Source: Porphyra umbilicalis
Lineage: Eukaryota > Rhodophyta > Bangiophyceae > Bangiales > Bangiaceae
NCBI GenBank assembly: GCA_002049455.2
Contig: KV919207.1
Location: 1 to 48,204 of the forward strand
Reading direction: 5' to 3'
DNA: 48,204 bases
Part shown: piece after piece, positions 21,207 through 30,987 of the stretch
Layout: every line of letters starts with the position of its first letter
How positions within the stretch are numbered: position 1 is the first letter of the stretch
Position numbers and translations under genes: made by a program
The notes under the pieces: model-generated
The model's input: the letters and a program-made list of their open reading frames with translations, nothing else
Databases searched by the model: none
What the model was told of the DNA's origin: nothing

Positions 21207-21749
21207 TCAACCCTGCGGGTCCAGCGCTGCCGCCCACGCTTCTGCATCGTCGTGGTCGACGGCGCCGGCGCCGGCATGCCCATCTCCCCTGCCCCCGCCG
21301 GCACCAGCCTCGCCCCCGTCGGCGCCGGCGTCGTGCTCCCCAGCGCGTCCCTCGCGTCGCCCCGCGCGGCGGCGCGCCCGCTCCTTGCGGCGCTCCCACC
21401 CGCCGTTGAGCACGACGACCAGCATGTTGTCCAAGCTCAACACCTTGCGCCCGCTGAGCGCCGGCGGGGGCGCTTGCGTCCCAGTGGCGTCCCCCGCCGC
21501 CGAGTCGGCGCCGCCGCCGTCCATGCCCGGCGGCTCGTCGCCGGCCACGACCGACAGCAGCGCCGCGCGGGTGCGCGGGATGGACGTGCCGTCAGAGAGG
21601 GCCAGCAGCGCCAAGTGCGACGCGTCGTGGAGGGCGGCGGCGGCCTCGCGGCGCGCCTCCGCCGTCTCAAAATCCTGTTCCTCAAACTCCTCGTCGAGGG
21701 CGGTGGGATCCATGGCGTCCAAGTTGACGTGGACCGCAAAGCAGCTCAA
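21207..21749 (-). CDS. Hypothetical acidic small protein
   Basis: An ATG-started frame of 180 aa; a second ATG at residue 13 (21713) may be the real start. Residues 13-75 look like real protein: acidic (DEEFEEQDFE), then an Ala-rich helix (AEARREAAAALHDASH) and LLALSDGTSIPRTRAALLSV. The second half is Gly/Ala/Arg/Asp-rich and could be a low-complexity tail or intron sequence; no GTACGT donor is seen. I do not recognise the family. No transmembrane segment or signal peptide is seen. Confidence 0.45.
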   Translation of the reverse strand: MSCFAVHVNLDAMDPTALDEEFEEQDFETAEARREAAAALHDASHLALLALSDGTSIPRTRAALLSVVAGDEPPGMDGGGADSAAGDATGTQAPPPALSGRKVLSLDNMLVVVLNGGWERRKERARRRAGRREGRAGEHDAGADGGEAGAGGGRGDGHAGAGAVDHDDAEAWAAALDPQG

Positions 21750-22017
21750 GCAGCAAGGGAGCAGGAAGCGAACCAGGCGAATGCAGTGGATGGATTAGAC
21801 ACAGTTTGGCAGGCCGACGTGACACCTCGGACTGCAGTCGAAAGCAGGTGGCTTCACCAACGAAGGTAACATCGTCACCGCCGGCAGAATCCCCATCCGT
21901 CCCCATCCAAAGCCTATCCGTATCCAAAACTCCGTTGCCTGGGCATTTCTCAAGTCTCTGAGCGACCCCCGATTTTCCATACAAAGAGTTACTTGGATGG
22001 GCCTCCTCGACCGAGGT

Positions 22018-22157
22018 CCGCGAATCAACGATCATCCCCGTGGAGTTGATCCAATACCCTAACTACCGCGCAACTAAATCCCTCGGTAGACTTGGTACCG
22101 AGTCCTTTCGCCCAGACACTGTCACCCGACACGCGGCTGTCTGGCCACCGGCCAACA
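22018..22157 (-). repeat. Copia 3' LTR, probably truncated
   Basis: A 140-bp match to 26628-26767 with three mismatches. It starts TGTTGGCC on the minus strand directly after a G-rich polypurine tract. The similarity stops at 22018, where no CA end is present. Confidence 0.85.
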
Positions 22158-22166
22158 CTCCCCCAC
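22158..22166 (-). other. Copia polypurine tract
   Basis: GTGGGGGAG on the minus strand immediately precedes TGTTGG of the 3' LTR, the position required for plus-strand priming. Confidence 0.65.
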
Positions 22167-22205
22167 AGCCGTGTGCCCCGTCCGGTCCACGTTGACCCAC
22201 TCCCG

Positions 22206-25200
22206 TCAGTGGAGGCCACTCGCCTTGGTGCGCCCATCGTCCTCGGCGTTGCTGCCCTGGTCGGCTACCCCCATAAGCTTGCGGAAGCAGGCGAGGGTGT
22301 GCTCCGGCAACGGCTTGGTCAAACCGTCCGCCGGTTGGTCAGCACCGGCCAACGGGACCAGCTTGACCTCCCCCGACGCCGTGCGCTCCCGCACGAGGTG
22401 ATGTGCGATGTCAATGTGCTTGGCACGCCCCGTTCCCTCGGGGTTGTTGGCCATCGACCGGCAGGCTGCGTTGTCCTCGGCGATCAGTACCGTCCCGTCC
22501 GGCAGCTCCAGGTCCGCCATCAGCTTCCGCAACCACAGTGCCTCCTTTGTGGCCGCGGCAGCGGCGACGTACTCCGCCTCGGCGGTAGATGCCGCCACGG
22601 TCGTCTGTCGCTTGCTCGTCCAGGAGATGGCCGCGCCGTTAAGGCTGAACGCCCACCCAGTGGTGGAGCGCCGGGTCGTGGGGCAGTCCCCGTAGGATGC
22701 GTCGACCGCCCCCGTTAGCCCGGCGCCGCCGCTGTATCGGAGACCCATCCCCTTCTTGCCAGCGAGGTAGCGCAAAACAGCCTTGGCCGCCTGCCAGTGG
22801 TGCAGCTGCGGCTCCTTCATGAACCGCGCCAAGACCTCTGTGGCGTAAGCCAGGTCGGGGCGCGTCGTGGTATCCAGGTAGAGGAGGCTCCCGACCAGCT
22901 CCATAAAGGGTGCAGGGTCGGCAAGGGTGGCTGTGTCGTCTCGCCCGAGCACCGAGCCGGCGGCCATTGACACGTTGTTGGGGTTGGCGTCGGCCATGTT
23001 ATACTTGTCGAGTAGGGAGGCGGTGTGGCCAGGGGCGGAGAGAAAGAGTGTGTGGCTGGGACGGTGGCGCTCGAAACGCAGGCCCAAGAAGTCCTTCAGC
23101 TCCCCCATGTCGCGTACCTTATACTTCTCGGCCAGAACCTTCTTGCCCGCCTCGACCCCTTCCATGGTGTCCGCCGCCGTCAAGGAGTCGTCCACATGGA
23201 TGACCGTGATGATGAGCCCGTGGTATGGATGGTGCCAAAGTTAAAGGTTGGGGTCCTCGTCCGCCCGTTGCGCTCCGGCGGCCGTCATCGTTCCGTGCAG
23301 CTCCCCGTTCCACAGGTTGCCGGCCTGTTTCGCCCCGTACAGGGCCAACTTGAGGAGGCAGACCGTGCTGGGCCGTCCCGCCTCGTACCCCTTGGGCTGC
23401 TCGGTGTACATCGGCTTGTCATCTGCGCGTTTAGATACGCGTTCTTGCCGTCTAGGGTGTGCGCCTCCATATACCGCAGGGCCACGACGGCCCTGACGGC
23501 TCGCACCGTCGCCTTGGATGGACAGGGGGCATAGACCTCCTCGTAGTCGATGCCGGCCAGTTGGGTGAACCCGCGGACACAAAAGTGCGCGCGGTAGCGG
23601 TTGATCTCGCCTGCCGCGTTGCGCTTGTAGTCGTACGCCCATTTGCTGCTGGTGATGTGGGTGCCGGGCGGCGCGTCCTTGAGATCCCAAGTCCCACGGC
23701 TCTCGTGCGCCGCCATCTCCTCGTCCATGGACTTCTTCCACAGCCAGGCGTTGGGGCGGGCCATGGCTGCCTCGTATGTTGCCGGCGGCTTGCGGTCCCA
23801 CCCCGGTCGTACCATTTTCTCTTCCACCGTAAGGGGGCCACCAGCCGGCGGCGTTGCGGTTGCCATGTTGGCAGCCCCATCGGGGGCGCCGGCTGCGTTA
23901 GCGGCACGGGGCCGCAACTCGTACCTTGTGAGCGGCCCGGACTCGCTGGCCGACCCCACTGGCTCGCTGCCGCTCGAGGAGGCCGAGGTTTCAACCGATT
24001 GCTTGTCGCTCCCCCCGCCAGATGGCCCTCCCGCGCTCCCAGGGCTGGAGCCCGTGTCGGCGCCCCACCCGCTGGGCAGTGCCGCCAAAGTTGGCAGACC
24101 CGCGCCATGCAGGCGCTCCTCCCTTACCGTCTCATCCACGATGACGTCTCGGCGCTCGAGGATGCGTCCCGACACCGGTGAAAGGATGCGAAGACCGTGG
24201 CCTCCGGCGGCGTAGCGGACGTGGGTACCGACGAGTACCCGGCTGTCCAACCTGCGCTGCTGGCTCGGCGGCTTGAGAGCATAGGCCATGCTCCCCCATA
24301 CGCGCAAGTGGCTCACGTCGGGTTTGGAGCCATAGAAGCGCTCTTGCGGCGTCGACTTCCCTTCCTTGGTCGGCGCAAGGTTAATGGTATGGGCCACTGC
24401 CTTGATTGCCTCCCCCCAGAGGTTCTTGTCCGCTTTGGCGTCAAAGAGGACGGCCCGGGTCCGCTTGAACAGGGTGCGGTTGAGGCGCTCCGCAACTCCG
24501 TTCGACTCCGGCGAGTAGGGTAGCGTCGGCTCGGTTTTGATGCCCTTGGACTGGTAGAATGCGACCATCTCCACACTCTTGACCAGTTCCCCGGCACCGT
24601 CGCTGCGCATTCGCTTCACGGGCTTTCCCTTGGCCTTCTCCAACTCGTTGATGGTGGCTCGGAGCGCCGCCCCCGCCTCCGCCTTTGTCTTGAGCAAGGA
24701 CACCACCCTCAGCCCTGTGGCGCCGTCCGTGGTCTTCAGCACGTGGTTGGCCCCGCCCTGACTCGTCGGCGTGACAGGCCCCGCCAGGTCAACGTTCAGG
24801 AGATCTAGTGGCTCCGTGGCGGTCCACCCCTCGCCGTCGTGGGGTGAGCGAGTCATCCGCGCCTCAATGCATGGGCGGCATGTCGCCCCCTCGACTTGGT
24901 TGGCGTCTGTCGCCTTGATGTCCGTGCCCTTGACGATCTTGGGCAGCTTGGCGAGGTTGCCGGTGGCCAAGTGTGAGTAGCGGCGGTGCCACAGCCGCCC
25001 CTTTCCCGCCATCTCCCCATACGCCACGCTTGCGTATGCGGGTACCTTTGCATGGACGTCCATCAAGTACTGGCCGCCACCGTCCGCGCTGCCGGTGGCG
25101 ACTACCTTGCCGTCCTTGAGTACCTTCAGGGTGACACCGACAAAAGTGACAACGCCACCCTTGCGCGTGATGGCGCGCACCGAGAGTAGGCTGGTTGCGA

Positions 25201-26302
25201 TGCTCGGCACGTGCAGCACGTTCTCCAACACCATTTCCACGCCGACCGTAGTGTGCAATGTGGTGCTCCCCTTGCCGCACACGGGCACCTTTTACCCGTT
25301 GGCCAACACTACGTGCATGTCCTCAACCACCTGGTAGTTCAGGAATGCGTCCTTGTTGTTGACCATATGGTGCGACGCCCCAGAGTCCAGGTACACGCGG
25401 GTGTCGATGACGCCTTGGTCCATTGCCGACGCCACGAGCGCCGTCCCAGGGTGTGCCTCGTGGGTCTGCACGTCTCCATGTGCGTTGGCGACGCCGGCGG
25501 TCGCCATGATCCCCGTCGCCATGAACACGACGGCCTTGGTGTCAGGGGCGTTACCCTCCTTGTTCTCCTCGGCTCGGGCCGACCGACACTCTGACTGGTA
25601 GTTCCCGCGCTTGTTGCAGTTCCAGCAAACGATGTTGCGGCGGCGCTCCCGGCGGGCATCTGTTCGGACCTGGCTGGCCTGGTACGCCGCGGCCGTCACT
25701 CCCTCCTCCTTGGTGGTGGCCTCGCCGAGTTCCGCCTCGATTGGCAACAGGGCGGCCAAAACCGACTCCCAACTAAGGAATTGCGGCGCGGCCAGGAGCA
25801 CGGTCTTGATCATCTTGTAGTTCTCCAGTAGGCCTCGAAGCACGTAGAGGATGACCGTGTTCTCATCCAGTGGCTGGCCGGCCGAGGCCAGCTCCGCCTG
25901 CATCGCCTTGGCACGGCTGGTGTACATCATTAGATCCTCCTCCGCCTTCTTGCGGATGCTCGTGAGGTCCATCGTCAGCTGCGTGCGGCGCGCGTTCGTC
26001 TGCGAGCTGAACGCCGCGTTCAGCGCGTCCCACGCGTGCTTGGCCGAGGGGCTCCCGGACACCGTCACGAGGTGGTGGGGCTTGATCCCGAGGATGATCA
26101 GGGACAGTGCCTTCTCGTCCTTCTCCTTCCAGTCGGCGTGTTCCGTCGGGTGCTCTGCCTGGCTCGGGGCTTCGGGGTTGGCGAGCGTCGTGCACAGCCC
26201 CTTGGATGTCAGGAACGCGCGGAAGGTGATGCTTCAGGTGGGATATTCCCGATCGAGCTTGTCTGGCTTCATCGTCGAGCCCTCCCCGACCGGGTCCGCC
26301 AT
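22206..26302 (-). pseudogene. Copia gag-pol polyprotein, interrupted
   Basis: Gag starts at the ATG at 26302 and has the UBN2-like region and a zinc knuckle CWNCNKRGNYQSEC, in which Asn replaces the usual His. Protease has YLDSGASHHM. Integrase has an H-H-C-C region (HRRYSH...C-x2-C), then LLNVDLAGP, RSDGAGE and SPESNGVAERLNRT, giving the D-D-E triad. RT has SSKWAYDYK, a YxDD box reading HVDD, and LLYLDTTTRPDLAYA. RNase H has VDASYGD, TAEAEY and KHIDIAHH. Breaks: in-frame TGA at 26236-26234, in-frame TAA at 25294-25292 (between protease and integrase), a frameshift near 23424-23430 and in-frame TAA at 23243-23241 just before HVDD. None is at a long homopolymer. The copy is therefore not autonomous. 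Confidence 0.92.
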
Positions 26303-26484
26303 GATCTTGATCTGGTCTGATCCGGCTTGGTCCGGCTTGATCGGCCCCTCCGCGGAGGCTCCGCGGTATAGGGCCTGTTGTCTCTTCCGGGTGAGGCCCG
26401 GGGTGGTCGTTGGTCTCCGTGAACACGCGTGTCAGGTGCGCAGTGTTGCCGGCGACAGGTGATTGTCGACGTCTACTGGCATAC

Positions 26485-26501
26485 CTGGGCCCATAACCTG
26501 T
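26485..26501 (-). other. Copia primer-binding site matching the initiator tRNA-Met anticodon arm
   Basis: The minus strand reads AGGTTATGGGCCCAG here. It is complementary to the anticodon stem-loop of eukaryotic initiator tRNA-Met, not to a tRNA 3' end. Drosophila copia is known to prime from a 5' half of initiator tRNA-Met in this way. Confidence 0.6.
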
Positions 26502-26767
26502 AGGGAAAGGCGTGTTACTGATTTTCGTCCAGGACTGAGAACCGCTGTCCCGTGCCCCTCAAATGTCACCTTGGCGTGGCGCCAGCGGCGCTCGTGCCCT
26601 CACCCGCCCCTCCTCACAATCTCCTCACCGCGAATCACCGATCATCCCCGTGGAGTTGATCCAATATCCTAACTACCGCGCAACTAAATCCCTCGGTGGA
26701 CTTGGTACCGAGTCCTTTCGCCCAGACACTGTCACCCGACACGCGGCTGTCTGGCCACCGGCCAACA
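26502..26767 (-). repeat. Copia 5' LTR (266 bp if it reaches the primer site)
   Basis: On the minus strand it begins TGTTGGCC at 26767, the usual copia LTR start. Identity with the other LTR covers 26628-26767. I extend it to 26502 because a CTACA end there abuts the primer-binding site, giving TG...CA ends. The extension is inference; the 140-bp match is seen directly. Confidence 0.7.
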
Positions 26768-27057
26768 GTCAACAGTCATCGCACTATTGTGCAGGACAAG
26801 TCATGCGTGGCCCCGACGCTCAGAGCGCCATCAGTGGGCGTGCCACGCATACGAGGGCAGTCATCGTAGGTTGGTGGCAAGTTTCCTTTCGACCTCTGAG
26901 GGCTGATTGTCAGGGCTCCCTTTAGCTGGGACAGCAGTTCACAGGTGCTGGGTCAGCATTCTGCTCGTTGTCGGCGGTCATCGAGTTTTGACCGACACTT
27001 GACAGTGTCATGTCTATACTTAGCTGAGCAGAAATGACAGTTTGCGCCCCAAAAGCG
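26768..27057. other. Short spacer between copia and hAT
   Basis: No gene. It contains TGACCGACACTT at 26989-27000, an inverted match to the iterons at 45.5 kb, and the left hAT target duplication AAAAGCG at 27051-27057. Confidence 0.5.
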
Positions 27058-27749
27058 TAAGGTTGGCATGTCGGTAAATTTGGTCGATAAACGAAATCGG
27101 TAAGGGTCGGTATCCCGATCGATAATCGGTATTGTCGATTCGCCCAACGCTCGGTATATGTCGGTATGGTACTTATGTTGGTCTTTAATCCTGGGAGAAC
27201 TCGACCGATGCCATGCAACGAGAGAGGCACTCGCCAGACCCACGAGTCGCGAATCAGACAGACCAGCAAACCAGCCACGATACGTTTTTGAGCTCACGAG
27301 GCTCCTGTGTTTGGCATACAGACCCCCCCGCCCCACACCAACTAGCCCTGTGGCCACACCCAACGTACGCACCACCACTAGCCGGCCAGCCTACATACGT
27401 TTGATGGCGCATCGGGCACTCGCGTCAGGCACCCAGACCCTCGCACCCGATTCCAGCTCACGCTGTGGCCGCACCCTACGCACCGCCACCGGCTGAACGG
27501 CCTTGATTAGTTTACCAGGGCACCAGGAGCCCACGCCATGCACATATCACTCGGCCCGCAGTCGCGCTGACCCCCCCCCATTCACAACGGCCGTACACAG
27601 CAGCACCTCGGTGTGCCCCAGAGCTTTGTCCAGGACGCGACGCTGCTCGGTCCTGCCGAGGAGCACTGCAACTCTCCGTGTGCATATCGCTGCCCGCACT
27701 CCTTGCACCCATCTTTCCCTCTTATCTGCACTCCCTCACCCCCATCACG

Positions 27750-30251
27750 ATGCAGACGACCACGATGCCCGGGTGGAAGGCGTTTCGACGGACGAGCGAG
27801 CGCTACTTGCGGGCGGACGGCAGTGCGTCCAACTATTGGGTGGCCTATTGCATTGCGTATGAGCGCGCGTACGCGCGGTACGAGGAAGCTGTAGCCGCTT
27901 GCCAAGGCGACGACCAGGCGATTGCCAAGATTGATGTCGTGCGCCCCGCGGAGCGTCTCCCTGGGCGGTCTGATAGGATGCATCCTCATCTAAAGACCTG
28001 CAAGTTTATGGACCCGACTATCTTTGTTGTCGATGTGGACGGACGTGGCAGCAATGAGCCCCACACAGCTCCGGCTGCAGCGTCCTCCTCTTCAGCTGAA
28101 GTTGCCTCCCGGGAGTCAAAGGCGGCTTTGTGCCGCCGCCTGGGCTTGACCAGCCATCAGTTTCAAGGTGTGCGCGGCTACCTCATCGACCAGACGAAAC
28201 AACTTACGCCCGGGCCTAAGCGGCGCAAGGCGGACCCGACGCTCGACTCATTTTTCAGCCGCGACCTGTCGGTAGCGGGGAAGGGGGAGTTGGACATGCG
28301 TCTTCTCCGGTTGGTGGCTGATCGGCGTTTGCCGTTTGCGTTCGTGGAGAGCCAAGCATTCATCAATCTCGTTAGTCTACTTCGTTAGTCCGCGGCGAGC
28401 AGGCTTCCCAGTCGTCGCCAGCTCGGCGGTCCCATCCTCGACGCTGCAGCCGCAGACGCCGAAACCAAGACCCGTCATGCGGTAAGGGCCTTGCTCCGAG
28501 GATCGGCGCGAGCGATTTCGATGCTTGATGGCTACAAAACGGCTAACAACACCCATATCCTCGGAGCTGTGATCGGCATTGGCGCGGAACGCTACATTTT
28601 GGACGCTGAGGAGGAGGGCTACCAGCATCATGGCGTAGCGGAGGCGAGTGAGATGGCGTCCGTTATTGACAAGCTGGAGGCGGATGGTGATCTATCTATC
28701 GGATGCGTTTGTACGGACGATGCTGGGCAGTGCGGCCGCGCTCGCTGATTTCTAGCGTTGCGGTACCCGAAGCTGGTTTTTCTAAGATGCTTGGCTCACC
28801 AAGTCAATCTTTTGATGAAGCACGTCCTCCAAGATTCCAGTCTACGACCGACCTCTGAGGCCGCTGTTTCCGCGGCCAGCCTGCTCGTCCGGTCGTCCGC
28901 TAAGCTCCTCCCTCAAGCAAGAGCCTCGATGCACCGACTTTACGGCATCTCATTGGCTATCCTAAGCGTTTGCGAGACGAGGTGGAGTTCGCTGCAAATG
29001 TGCATGGCGAGCCTCCTTCGTGTGCGTGGGGCCTTGCGGTGCCTCGTTGCTGAGCTGGGGTCGGCAGCTCCCGACGCGCTTCTCCCACTGAATTCCGACG
29101 AATTCTGGAGGGAGCTGGCGGCGGCCGAGTGGGTCATTCGGCCTATCGCGCATGCATCCTTCCTTTTGGAGCGCGACGACACCACACTTGCAGACGCGTT
29201 TGGCATCTATGGGTCAGTGTACCAGCACCTCGCGAGTGTAAGCTCCCATCCCGGCCAGGCTCGCTTGTGTGCTGACCTTGAGCGTCGCTGGGGCGCGGAG
29301 GAGCAGGTGCTGTTCCTCTTGGCTTTTTGCTTCCACCCGCAGTACATGCATGTGGCCAGAGAGCTGCTAGGTCAAGACTGGCGGTCGTCACCCGTGCCGT
29401 TCTTTTCCACCCCGTGCTTGGCAAACGCCTCGGCCGACTACTTCGCCAGGTGGTTCCCAGACGAGGCTGCCAAGGCAAACGCCATCGTGCAGCAGATGTT
29501 TGACTTTTTTACTGGCGACGTTGAGCACCTGCTTTGCGCTCCCGCACGAGCAGACGACCAGTCCTACCAAACCGCTGGGTGGACCTGGCTGAAGTTTTGG
29601 GAGTTTCTTGCGATGAGTGGCACCTGCTCAGAGCTGGCCAAGTTTGCCCTCAGTCTCCTAGGATGCAAGCGGCAGACGGCGTCTGTCGAGCGGCTCTTCA
29701 AGGAGCATGCAGCTCAACAAAGCAAACCTAGGAACCGCATGGGTCTTGCAACCCTCAACAAGGTCACGTCTGTCAAGTGTGTCTATGATCAAGAGGATCG
29801 GCGACGGGCCAGCGTGCGTACCAAGTCAAGAAACCGCGTGATGGCAGCCGCAGAGCGCATCAGGTCGACACCTGAACAGTCTCGAGACGCTCCGCCGGCG
29901 ACAACTGGCGGGGAGGTGGATGACCCTTTCGCTGAGGACGCACCTTCGGCCTCAATCGACGTGTTGCACGAGTGGGCAGCCGCTTTGGGGGGTGCGGAGG
30001 ACGCGGACGAAGCGGTGCTCCACGATCTGCGAGGCGAGGTGCCCGCCTATATGGCGTCTGACTTTTCGGTGCCCGCTCTGCCCGAGCAAGCATGCCCACT
30101 GCCCCCTCATGACGTGCCTGGGTATCCACAAGAGGTTGTGTGGCGGTTGCGCAACTTCCGCGCCGCCAAGTTTCCTTTGCGTCATCTTGTTGGCAGCAGG
30201 GTCGGCGAGCAGTTTGCTGTCGATATGTGTGCCTTGATGCGTGGGGAATAA
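27750..30251 (+). pseudogene. hAT transposase with two in-frame stops
   Basis: One frame runs from the ATG at 27750 to TAA at 30251 but is broken by TAG at 28386-28388 and TGA at 28746-28748. The N-terminus (WKAFRRTSERYLRADG...H-x3-C) resembles a BED-type DNA-binding finger. The catalytic region has MLDGYKTANNTHILG (first acidic residue) and a VCTDDAGQ segment (second), followed by CLAHQVNLL, the C-x2-H motif of hAT transposases. The C-terminal dimerisation domain has WTWLKFWEFL, LAKFALSLLGC, TASVERLFKEH and KPRNRMGL. A Ser/Ala/Asp-rich tail of about 150 residues follows. The protein resembles DUF659-type hATs. Upstream ATG at 27678 is in frame but encodes a hydrophobic leader unlike the family, so I start at 27750. 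Confidence 0.9.
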
Positions 30252-30488
30252 ATGGCGTGGCTTGGCACGCAGTTGAGTCATTGACGCTGGGGCGAAGGGA
30301 CGAGTGCAAGCTAACCCAGGTCGGGCACGGTCGAGGTCGTGGCGCTGGTCGGGTGGAGTGCCGAGGCGAGCGGTTGGCACGGTCGGGGTCATGTGGTGGC
30401 CGTTGCAGTGTGTGACAGAGGGAGCGAACGCGAGTGGAGCTCCATCCACACATCCCACGTAATCGGAGTTATCATGAAAAACTAGAAT

Positions 30489-30528
30489 ACCGAGATCTCG
30501 GTACGAAATCGGTAAATCGGTATACCGA
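30489..30528. repeat. hAT subterminal palindromes
   Basis: Perfect palindromes ACCGAGATCTCGGT (30489-30502) and TCGGTATACCGA (30517-30528), both built from the TCGGTA motif that also recurs at 27070-27170 in the other subterminal region. Likely transposase-binding sites, by analogy with other hATs. Confidence 0.6.
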
Positions 30529-30802
30529 TCGGGAAACGGTATCCAGAATCGCAACGTTCGGTAAAAGGCAACCTTAAAAAGCGCCCCGTCCAATGTGGGG
30601 CGCGTGCCGCTTACGCACCAAAATCGCACTGTTAAGCGTGCCCTAAGAGCGCCCTCAAGCGCGCCCCGAGATGCGTTTAGCAACCCTACCCGCCAGCACG
30701 AGAACCGCGGTATGCATCCAGCATCAAAACTAAGGTGTTAAAGTACACAGACCCACACAATTGAGAAAATACAATTGGAGACAGACTCCTGAAGACCAGT
30801 AG

Positions 30803-30834
30803 TCACCTCTGGAAGAGGTGAGGAGCGAAGCTCC
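30803..30834 (-). ncRNA. Candidate Fanzor guide-RNA scaffold: two abutting hairpins
   Basis: Read on the minus strand: a GGAGC/GCTCC stem with a TTC loop (30834-30822) is followed without spacing by a perfect 8-bp TCACCTCT/AGAGGTGA stem with a TCC loop (30821-30803). Before the LINE inserted, these would have lain 4 nt after the Fanzor stop codon on the same strand. TnpB and Fanzor guide RNAs are derived from the 3' end of the gene and its downstream flank. RNA identity is inferred; only the structure and position are seen. A transcription-termination role is possible. Confidence 0.4.
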
Positions 30835-30915
30835 CTATTCACACCCCACGAGATGAACCTGGTGAACAGTCTACGATTACCCGCTCGAGGCGGCTCGAAG
30901 ACGAGTGGCTGTGCC
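30833..30915. repeat. LINE target-site duplication, left copy (83 bp)
   Basis: Matches 39082-39164 with two mismatches (81 of 83). On the minus strand it encodes the last residues of the Fanzor frame and its stop. It continues leftwards into the hairpins, so this copy keeps the original Fanzor 3' flank. Confidence 0.93.
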
Positions 30916-30987
30916 GGGCGAGACGGTGACGTGGCGGAGGGGTGCGTTGGGGGTCCGGGCACCCCCCCCCGCGGCGGCGCGGCGGCG

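Larger units (their letters stand above)
22018..26767 (-). mobile_element. Ty1/copia LTR retrotransposon, decayed copy
   Basis: The element reads right to left. Order after the 5' LTR: primer site, gag, protease, integrase, reverse transcriptase, RNase H, polypurine tract, 3' LTR. Integrase preceding RT defines the copia superfamily. LTR segments share about 140 bp with three mismatches, about 2%, so the insertion is fairly recent. The 3' LTR seems truncated at 22018, since sequence homologous to the remainder of the 5' LTR (26502-26627) is not found beyond it. Coding capacity is lost (see the gag-pol entry). Confidence 0.92.
27058..30576 (+). mobile_element. hAT DNA transposon, 3519 bp, non-autonomous copy
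   Basis: Ends are TAAGGTTGGC at 27058-27067 and GGCAACCTTA at 30567-30576, an imperfect 10-bp inverted repeat (9 of 10). AAAAGCG directly flanks both ends (27051-27057 and 30577-30583), a 7-bp direct duplication; hAT elements normally make 8 bp. The interior encodes a hAT transposase with two stops. Both subterminal regions are rich in TCGGTA motifs and palindromes. Confidence 0.88.

Noticed and set aside
26485..26501. tRNA gene fragment
   Set aside because: Only the anticodon-arm complement is present, exactly at the place of a copia primer site; no cloverleaf can be formed.
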